Assembly: GCA_012270865.1 (NCBI GenBank) | Contig: JAAXHL010000003.1 | Span: forward strand, 304 to 64,303 | Direction of reading: 5' to 3' | Source: Candidatus Poribacteria bacterium | GTDB lineage: Bacteria > Poribacteria > WGA-4E > WGA-3G | DNA: 64,000 bases | Part shown: one piece after another, positions 52,204-60,700 of the stretch | Layout: every line of letters starts with the position of its first letter | Numbering within the stretch: position 1 is the first letter of the stretch | Position numbers and translations under genes: made by a program | The notes under the pieces: generated by a model | What the model was told of the DNA's origin: nothing | What the model saw: the letters and a program-made list of their open reading frames with translations, nothing else | Databases searched by the model: none

Positions 52204-55200
52204 GTGAACAAAAAGTCCAACCAGAAAAACGAGAGAATCTCATTCGCCAAAACAAATGTTCGGACAGAACTTCCGAATCTTATAGAAACCCAAAAACTTT
52301 CGTATGATGCCTTTTTACAACGAAACGTCTCACCTAACGAACGCACAGACACAGGACTCCAATCCGTATTTAAAGAAGTCTTTCCGCCAGAAGATAAGGA
52401 GAAAGGCATTAAAAGTGGCCTTCGCGATTTTTCGGATACCAACAGCCTCGAATTCATCAATTACACCCTCGGCGCACCGAAATATACATTACAAGAGTGC
52501 ATCGCACGCGGTGTAACCTATCAAGTATCACTCACAGCACGTATCATGCTCGTCCTGCGCGAAGCCGACCCAGACGCTGACGAACCACACGTCGTAGACA
52601 TCCGAGAATCTGATGTCTATCTCGGCGAAATACCATTAATGACAGAGAACGGCAGCTTCATTGTTAACGGCAGTGAACGCGTCATCGTCAGCCAACTGCA
52701 CCGCTCACCGGGTGTCATCTTCCTCGAAAAATCGTTGTCAACAGGAAGACGCTCACCGACCGCACAAATCATTCCCTACCGCGGCGCATGGGTCGAATTT
52801 GAAATAGATAGCAAAGACCAGATATATGTCCGCATCGACAAACGCAGAAAACTGCCCGCGACAGTACTACTCCGCGCACTCGGTTGGAAGACGGATGCCG
52901 ACATCCTCAAACTCTACGCCAAGACAGAACGCCTCGTACTCGCCGGATGGAAAGTCACACACGTCGAAGGACCCGCATTACAGGTTAATCCCGGAGATTT
53001 ACTAAATCCCGCCGAATTCCGACAGGCAAAACAAGACTATCCAGATATCGAAGTCGAGAGGCACTATCGCGTTACCAAAGTAGGAGAGAAAGATTGTCCC
53101 CTCGAAGTCGGACAAGAACTCACATATCAAGAACGCACAAGGCACCGCAGAAAATGGAAGAAATTTGAAACAGAACTCTTCCAACGCGTCATTGATACCC
53201 ACAACAGTGGCTGCGAATTCACAATCGGGCAGGTACTAACGAACTCGGAATACGAAGAAGCACGCACACGCTACAACAAAAAAGCCTTCGACGCTGAACC
53301 GATCATTCCAGACGACGGACAAGATAGGGTCTGTGCCGAAGACATCGTCCATCAAGAAACCGGTGAAGTACTCCTGACAGCGAATACGCTCCTCACCGAA
53401 ACCGAATTGGAACGCCTCAAAGAGGCTGGCGTTGAAGCTCTCACAGTACTCGATGAAGAGGACTGCCGGCGTATCGCGTTCCTACGAAATACCTTGGAAA
53501 AGGATAGACAAGCCGATTACGACTCACAACACAGTCTACAGGACGCAGCACTCCTTACAATCTTCCGGACCCTCAGACCCGGTGATGCCCTCAGCATAGA
53601 GAATGCCCGCAAACACCTGACATGGCTGCTCTTTGACGCACACCGATACGACCTCGGTGTCGTCGGGAGATACAAACTCAATCGCAAATTCCAAGGGCTA
53701 TCTGTTTACGGAGAACCGCCGGAGGAAACATTCCGCACACTCCGACCAGAAGATATTGCCGCTACCGTAGACTATCTCCTAAAAGTCCATAACGGTCTTA
53801 AACCGAAAGATGATCTCGATCACCTCGGAAACCGACGCGTCCGCGTTATCGGTGAACTCTTGGAGAACCAATTCAGAATGGGGTTACTCCAAATCCGTAG
53901 AACAACACGCGAACGGTTAAGCACGAACAACGATCTGGCGAAAGTCGTTCCATCTTCTCTCGTGAACCCGAAACCGCTTATGATGGCACTCCGCGAATTC
54001 TTCGGATCAAACCAACTCTCGCAGTTCATGCAGCAAATCAATCCGCTTGATGAATTGACACACAAACGTCGTATCTCAGCCATCGGACCAGGTGGACTCC
54101 ATCGCGACAGAGCAACTGCCGCCGTTCGCGACGTACACCGTACACACTACGGGCGCGTCTGCCCATTGGAAACACCCGAAGGTCCATCAATCGGACTCAT
54201 CGTATCCCTCGCATGCTACGGACGCATAAACCCTTACGGTTTCATCGAAACACCGTATCATAAGGTAGAGGACGGCTCCGTTTTAGGACCCGTCGAATAC
54301 CTCACCGCAGATAACGAGGACTCACTCCATATCGCAGCGAAGTCGATGCCACGCAATACGATACAAAACGGTGATTCGGACGCTTCAGGACACCTACTAC
54401 CTGTCCGCAGCGGTGAAGAAGTCCTCTCTCTACCGATGGAAAAAATTGATTACATCGGTGTCGCACCACAGCAGATTGTCGGTATCTCCGCAGCACTCGT
54501 ACCGTTCCTCGAACACGAAGACGCAAACCGAGCATTGATGGGCGCAAACCACCAACGCCAAGCCGTACCACTCATCCAACCAGAAGCACCGCTCGTCGGA
54601 ACAGGTATGGAAGGACCCGCAGCACGCTACTCCGGCGCACTCATCACAGCAAAACGCGCAGGAACCGTCACAAGTGTCTCCGCCGAAGAAATTCTTATCT
54701 ATACAGGCGAAGCACTCCACCACGATGAAGGTGAAAACACGTTTAGCGAGATGGGATACGATGTCTATAAACTTCAGACATTCAAACGCAGCAACAGCGG
54801 CACCTGTATCCATCAACGTCCAATCGTCGCAGTCGGAGACAATGTTGAAGCAGACGAAGTTATCGCCGACGGCACCTCTACAGAAAACGGCGAACTCGCA
54901 CTCGGGCAAAACATCCTATGCGCTTATATGCCATGGGGCGGACACAACTACGAAGACTCTATCCTGATAAGTGAATCACTCATCAAACAGGATACCTTCA
55001 CCTCTATTCACATCGAGGAGTTTGAAGTCGAAGCACGCGAAACGAAAGTCGGTCCCGAAGAAATTACACGCGACATCCCAAACGTCAGTGAACAGCGACT
55101 CAGCCAACTCGACGAAGAAGGTATTATCCGCATCGGTAGCGTTGTTAAAGCAGGCAGCATCCTCGTCGGAAAAATTACACCCAAAGGCGAAAGCGAGTAC

Positions 55201-57453
55201 GGACCCGAACAGAAACTCCTACAGGCGATCTTCGGGGAAAAAGTTAAAGACGTACGCGATGCCTCCACTTATGTACGCCCAGGCGTTGAAGGGGTCGTTA
55301 TTGATGTCAAGGTATTTTCACGTAAACCCGACACCGCACAACGACGCGGCAGCTGGCAAGCAGACGCTGGCGGATCAATGGCGGACGAACTCCGATTCGA
55401 ATCGAAACGCAAGCAAATCGACGAAACATGGCGACAACAACTCGCTTCAATCCGTCGTCGAAAAATCGACGAAATTCGTAATACGCTCATCGGACGAGAA
55501 CTCGCAGACCCACTTTTAGGGGTCAAAGACTCCGAACCGCTTGCGAATACCGGGGATACACTGACCGCCGAAATACTGGACGCTTATACCGACGGCACCA
55601 TCGCAGATGAATACTACACGGTGACGGAAGATACCGCCGCCGAAGCCTTCACCGCAGAACAACGTTACAAGGTCACAAGTGTACCCGAACCGATACCGAC
55701 GATAGCACTCTACACGCCAGACACTTCGGACGATGGAACCGTAGACCCCGACAGCGAGGCAACTGAGGACCTCGATTTTGAAGAAATCGGAATATCCGAA
55801 GCCGAAACGACGGGAACCTTCACCGCAGTCCCAGAATATTTCGGACGCGTATGTGAACCGCTCTCCGGAAACACCGAAATAAACTTCCGAGAAGATATAA
55901 CCCCAAGTGAACTCGCAGCACACACCGGTATCTCACTGCTCGGTGCCGATCAAAGTGTCGTTGTCATCGCTTTATATAAGGATGCACACACCGATGAATC
56001 GGATACCGAACATCTTAAGGACGCACTCACTGCAGAGGACGCACGATTCGGTGTGCTACTCACCGACGACCCCGAACCCGATAATTGGGAGTTCTATGAA
56101 CGCAACGGGAACGCCGAATTAAACGTCCAGACCCGCACAGAATTTGAACAGGCTGTCGCCACACAATTAGAAGACACCAGATGCCCATTCGCTGAAGACG
56201 ACGAATTTTCTGAGGACGAATGGAACAACATCAGTGAAGTCTATCCCGATTTACAAGCAGACACATCTTGGCAAATTAAGGCGATCTTTGACGAAACCTG
56301 CCCACTAACGCCCGGACAAGAACTGTCCGACACCGAGTACCAACAAGCGTGTAGCGATTTCCCCGCACACCCAGTACCTGCCGGACAGCGATTGACTGCA
56401 GAAGAGAAAGACGAACTCAGTAAGACCACCAAAGATCTAAAAACCGAAAGTGTGTGGCACGTTACCGCCGTTTTCGACCCCAAATCTCCATTATCGGTCG
56501 GAGAATACGTCTCTGACACCGATTATCAGAAAGCACGTAAAGAGTGCAGTTTGTCTTTTTCGGACATCAGCGTTACGGACCCCGAAATACGAGAACACAT
56601 TCAACGCATCGAAGAGATGGCACAAGGCAGGATAACCGCTTATACCGAAGAAAAAGAACAAGCACTCCAGCAACTCGAAATGGGTGACGAACTCAAACCC
56701 GGTGTCATCAAGCGCGTTAAAGTCTACGTTGCAAGCAAACGTCCCATCTCTGTCGGCGATAAAATGGCAGGACGCTACGGAAACAAAGGCGTTGTCGCCA
56801 AAATCTTGCCACCCGAGGATATGCCATACCTACCTGACGGCACACCCGTCGAACTGGTACTGAATCCGTTAGGCGTGCCATCGCGGATGAACGTCGGTCA
56901 GATACTCGAAATCCATCTCGGATGGGCATGCCACGAACTCGGGGACCGTGTCGAATCCCCCGTATTCGACGGCGCAACCGAAGAAGAAGTCTTTGAAATG
57001 CTCGCTAAAACCACTTTACCTGACCGCAGCAAAGAGACCGGTAAAAGCATACTCTTTGACGGTAGAACCGGTGAACCGTTTGCCCAGGAGATAACAGTAG
57101 GATACGTCTACTTCCTTAAGTTGAACCACCTCGTCGCAGATAAGATGCATGCCCGATCCACCGGACCTTATTCTCTCGTCACACAACAACCGCTCGGCGG
57201 GAAGGCACAGCACGGTGGGCAACGGCTCGGGGAGATGGAAGTCTGGGCATTGGAGGCTTACGGCGCAGCACACACTCTCCAAGAAATGCTCACACTCAAA
57301 TCCGACGATGTACTCGGCAGAAGAGAAATATACGAATCCGTCGTCAAAGGACTAAACCCCGATCCACCAGGAACACCCGAATCGTTCAAAGTGTTAGTCC
57401 GTGAACTCCAAACCCTCGGACTCCACGTATCTCTCGACCAAGACGAAGAATAA
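52204..57453 (+). CDS. rpoB: RNA polymerase beta subunit with two repeat-module insertions
   Basis: This 1749-residue subunit is far longer than usual (about 1150-1400). Core landmarks are all present: SPGVIFLEKS near 171, the rifampicin-pocket segment FFGSNQLSQFMQQINPL near 600, THKRRISAIGPGGLHRDRA, GENCLLR-type later segments, NILCAYMPWGGHNYEDSILI near 900, and KMAGRYGNKGVVAKILP near 1520. Two segments are foreign to the core. Site 1 (residues ~249-360) and site 2 (~1107-1456, at the SI2/dispensable position) contain about three copies each of a ~43-residue module: YRVTKVGEKDCPLEVGQEL and IFDETCPLTPGQELSDTEYQ are examples. The start is GTG 52204 with AGGGGGA upstream. rplJ/rplL do not precede it. 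Position 610 is Gln where E. coli has Asp516. Confidence 0.95.
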   Translation: MNKKSNQKNERISFAKTNVRTELPNLIETQKLSYDAFLQRNVSPNERTDTGLQSVFKEVFPPEDKEKGIKSGLRDFSDTNSLEFINYTLGAPKYTLQECIARGVTYQVSLTARIMLVLREADPDADEPHVVDIRESDVYLGEIPLMTENGSFIVNGSERVIVSQLHRSPGVIFLEKSLSTGRRSPTAQIIPYRGAWVEFEIDSKDQIYVRIDKRRKLPATVLLRALGWKTDADILKLYAKTERLVLAGWKVTHVEGPALQVNPGDLLNPAEFRQAKQDYPDIEVERHYRVTKVGEKDCPLEVGQELTYQERTRHRRKWKKFETELFQRVIDTHNSGCEFTIGQVLTNSEYEEARTRYNKKAFDAEPIIPDDGQDRVCAEDIVHQETGEVLLTANTLLTETELERLKEAGVEALTVLDEEDCRRIAFLRNTLEKDRQADYDSQHSLQDAALLTIFRTLRPGDALSIENARKHLTWLLFDAHRYDLGVVGRYKLNRKFQGLSVYGEPPEETFRTLRPEDIAATVDYLLKVHNGLKPKDDLDHLGNRRVRVIGELLENQFRMGLLQIRRTTRERLSTNNDLAKVVPSSLVNPKPLMMALREFFGSNQLSQFMQQINPLDELTHKRRISAIGPGGLHRDRATAAVRDVHRTHYGRVCPLETPEGPSIGLIVSLACYGRINPYGFIETPYHKVEDGSVLGPVEYLTADNEDSLHIAAKSMPRNTIQNGDSDASGHLLPVRSGEEVLSLPMEKIDYIGVAPQQIVGISAALVPFLEHEDANRALMGANHQRQAVPLIQPEAPLVGTGMEGPAARYSGALITAKRAGTVTSVSAEEILIYTGEALHHDEGENTFSEMGYDVYKLQTFKRSNSGTCIHQRPIVAVGDNVEADEVIADGTSTENGELALGQNILCAYMPWGGHNYEDSILISESLIKQDTFTSIHIEEFEVEARETKVGPEEITRDIPNVSEQRLSQLDEEGIIRIGSVVKAGSILVGKITPKGESEYGPEQKLLQAIFGEKVKDVRDASTYVRPGVEGVVIDVKVFSRKPDTAQRRGSWQADAGGSMADELRFESKRKQIDETWRQQLASIRRRKIDEIRNTLIGRELADPLLGVKDSEPLANTGDTLTAEILDAYTDGTIADEYYTVTEDTAAEAFTAEQRYKVTSVPEPIPTIALYTPDTSDDGTVDPDSEATEDLDFEEIGISEAETTGTFTAVPEYFGRVCEPLSGNTEINFREDITPSELAAHTGISLLGADQSVVVIALYKDAHTDESDTEHLKDALTAEDARFGVLLTDDPEPDNWEFYERNGNAELNVQTRTEFEQAVATQLEDTRCPFAEDDEFSEDEWNNISEVYPDLQADTSWQIKAIFDETCPLTPGQELSDTEYQQACSDFPAHPVPAGQRLTAEEKDELSKTTKDLKTESVWHVTAVFDPKSPLSVGEYVSDTDYQKARKECSLSFSDISVTDPEIREHIQRIEEMAQGRITAYTEEKEQALQQLEMGDELKPGVIKRVKVYVASKRPISVGDKMAGRYGNKGVVAKILPPEDMPYLPDGTPVELVLNPLGVPSRMNVGQILEIHLGWACHELGDRVESPVFDGATEEEVFEMLAKTTLPDRSKETGKSILFDGRTGEPFAQEITVGYVYFLKLNHLVADKMHARSTGPYSLVTQQPLGGKAQHGGQRLGEMEVWALEAYGAAHTLQEMLTLKSDDVLGRREIYESVVKGLNPDPPGTPESFKVLVRELQTLGLHVSLDQDEE

Positions 57454-57455
57454 CC

Positions 57456-57574
57456 AAGACTTACGCATGCTGCTCTTTTGTAGCATAAACTGTTAGTTTG
57501 TGCTACCAGAACGCTCGGTTTTCCGAGAAATCTCATCTAACAGAATAGGCCGTAGTCAAAATTGCGTAAGTCCT
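57456..57574. mobile_element. Family B MITE-like element between rpoB and rpoC
   Basis: 119 bp, starting two bases after the rpoB stop. Ends AAGACTTACGCA and TGCGTAAGTCCT, with the ATAAACTGTTAGTTTGTG hairpin inside. It is followed at 57584-57752 by a cluster of CTGATAACTGA-type repeats. Together they make a 310-bp spacer where rpoB and rpoC are normally close. Confidence 0.8.
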
Positions 57575-57583
57575 GATAACAAT

Positions 57584-57752
57584 TAGTTATCAGGCGTCAG
57601 TATGATTTTTTCTCAGAAAAAATCTTTCAGCCTTCAGTTGTCAGTTAACAAAAAAGGAGAACTACAGTCGTCAGTCGTCAGTCATCAGAAAGAGGAAACC
57701 CTCGAACTATCAAAAACCTCTTGTAACTGATAACTGATAACTGATAACTGAG
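57584..57752. repeat. CTGATAACTGA-type repeats upstream of rpoC
   Basis: Several GTCAGTCGTCAGTCATCAG and AACTGATAACTGATAACTGA units precede the rpoC ATG. An AAAAAAGGAGAACT element near 57648 looks like a ribosome-binding site but is ~105 bp too far upstream. No promoter is obvious. Confidence 0.65.
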
Positions 57753-57763
57753 TACGATAAAAC

Positions 57764-60700
57764 ATGAACACGGCATTTGACAGCATCTCCATAAAAATAG
57801 CCTCGCCTGAACAGATAAAAGACGCAGCAAAGGAAACCAGTTGCAAATACCGGAAACCCGCTGAAACAACAGAGGGACCCTTTAACTGCCCCGAAAAAGG
57901 CACCTGCAACTGCGGCGAGGTCAAGAAAGCAGAAACCATTAACTACCGATCCTTCCGACCGGAACCCGAAGGACTTTTTTGCGAGGCTATCTTCGGACCC
58001 CAAAAGGATTGGGAATGCAACTGCGGAAAATACAAACGCATCAAACACAAAGGCGTGATATGCGACCGCTGCGGCGTTGAAGTCACACAACAACGCGTCC
58101 GTCGCGACAGACTCGGCTATATCCAACTCGCCGCACTCGTCTCCCATATATGGTACTTCAAAGGACTTCCATCACGTATCGGCCTCTTCTGTGGACTCTC
58201 CTCGCGCCAACTTGAATCTGTCTTGTATTTTGAAGCGTTTCATGCTCTTGAAACAACTACAGTGGTTGCCGAAATTTTCCATCCGGACTGTCCACTCCAG
58301 ACTGACCAGATTCTTACTCACTCAACTATTGGGGATACTCTACTCTTGAGAGATGAGACCACTGATACCTCTCAAGTAATGAAAACTGGTTATTTACCTA
58401 TAGTTTCTACATTCAGTAGATATAACCGAGATGAACTGCTACAAATGGAGAGAGATTATCCAGGGTTAAAAGCTGAAAGAGCGAGAATTGCCATTTCCTC
58501 AACGAGTTCTCAGCCCGCAGAGACAACAATTGGAAATTCTGATGGATATGTTATAACCGAAGTTTTCAATCCACATTGTCCATTACAAGTTGGAGATCAT
58601 ATTTCTCATCAGGATTATCAAGAAGCCCTTATGATGTACCCCGGATGGACAACAATATCTCCATCATTCGCCCCTGGGGATGTCGTGTCGGAGATAGAGT
58701 ACAACACAGAAATTAATAGATTGTATGAGCAGTTGGAAGATATTGACAGTAGTATGAGACCAACTGATTTGCTTCGTGCTGGCATAGGAGCAGAAAGTAT
58801 TCACGAGGTCCTCAGGAACATTGACCTTGAAGCAGAGGAACTTGCTTTAAATGAAGTATTAACGCAAACTAACAGTCAGCAGAATAAACTTAAGATCGCT
58901 AAACAGCTAAAGATGGTGTCAGATTTTATAAAAGTTGAACAGCGACCCGAATGGATGATTCTTGATGTCGTTCCCGTAATCCCACCCGATTTAAGACCGC
59001 TCGTCCCACTTGAAGGTGGACGCTTCGCTACCAGCGACCTCAACGACCTATATCGCAGGGTTATCAATCGGAACAATCGACTCCGGAAACTCATACAACT
59101 CCGTTCACCAGAAGTCATCCTCCGAAACGAGAAACGGATGCTACAGGAAGCCGTCGATGCCTTCTTCGACAACGGAAGACACGGCAGACGTGTCACCGGA
59201 CCCGGAAACCGACCCCTCAAATCCCTCGCTGAGGTACTCAAAGGCAAGATCGGACGATTCCGACAGAACCTACTCGGTAAACGCGTCGACTACTCCGGAC
59301 GTAGCGTCATCGTCGTCGGACCCGAACTCGGCTTACACCAATGCGGTATCCCAAAACAGATGGCAGTCGAACTGTTTAAACCCTTTATCATTGAGCGACT
59401 TCAAGCTTACGGTTTTACACAGACCATCAAGCGGGCAAAGCATATCGCCGAACACGTCGACTCAGATTCACCCGTCTGGGATGTCGTAGAGGAAGTCATC
59501 GCCGATCACCCGGTCCTCCTCAACCGACCACCCACGCTCCACCGACTCGGCATCCAGGCATTTTTACCTGTCCTCGTTGAAGGTAAATCCATCCGGATTC
59601 CGCCACTCGTCTGCAAAGCGTTCAACGCCGATTTTGATGGCGACCAGATGGCTGTACACGTACCACTGACAGTAGAGGCACAAGCCGAAGCAAAACTCCT
59701 CATGCTCAGCAGCCATAACATCCTCAAACCCTCACACGGCGACCCAATTGCCGTCCCTGAACTCGATATGGTGCTTGGACCCAGCTTCCTAACAAAGACG
59801 CTACCTGAACACGCTGAAGATGCCGAACTCTTACACGAGGCATACACAACGAGTGATACCGATCTTTTCGATCAAATTCGTCAGAAACCTTGGTACCACC
59901 GCCGCTACTCCCATACAGAAGATGTTATTACGGCTCACGTTGCCGGTCAACTTAATCTCCATGATAGTATCCAACTCTTCTGTAAATTCAATGGACATAT
60001 TGAAAACGGTAGCGCAACCGAGCCTATCCTCACAACAGTCGGCAGAGTTATCTTTAACGAGGTACTGCCCAAAGATGAGAATGGAGAATCAACATTAAAG
60101 TGGGAAGACGAACATTCCCAACAAAGTATTCCGTTCTACAACGCCGAAGCCGGCGGACGCGCACTGTCTGAGCTTATCCATCGATGCTTCAACGAACTCG
60201 GAACACGCACGACCGTTGAAGTACTCGAGAACGTCCAAAAACTCGCTTTCGAGTACGCAACCCTGAGCGGTGTCTCACCCGGTATCAAAGATTATATAAC
60301 ACCTGATAACCGGGACGCATTAGTGAATGACGCAAAGTCAGAAATCGCAGCCCTACTTGAAGCCGCGGAGACAACTGACCGAGAAGAACACGAAAACGAG
60401 CAAATTCGTATCTGGTTCGATACTATGGCGCAAATCGAAAAAACGATGTTCACGGACCTACCTAACCTCGAGGAGACACCTCTCGTCGAACGAGGCGACC
60501 CACGTAAAGTACACCCTTATATCGACGCTGAGGGAACAGAGGTCGCTAATAAAACCGTGAGAGGTTTCAGCCCAGTGCATATCATGGCAGACAGTGGCGC
60601 ACGGGCACGGAAAAATCCGTTTATGCAGATCAGCGCATTTATCGGACTCAAGGCAAAACAGGACGGCAACATCCTTATTCCACCCATCGGAACCTCTACC

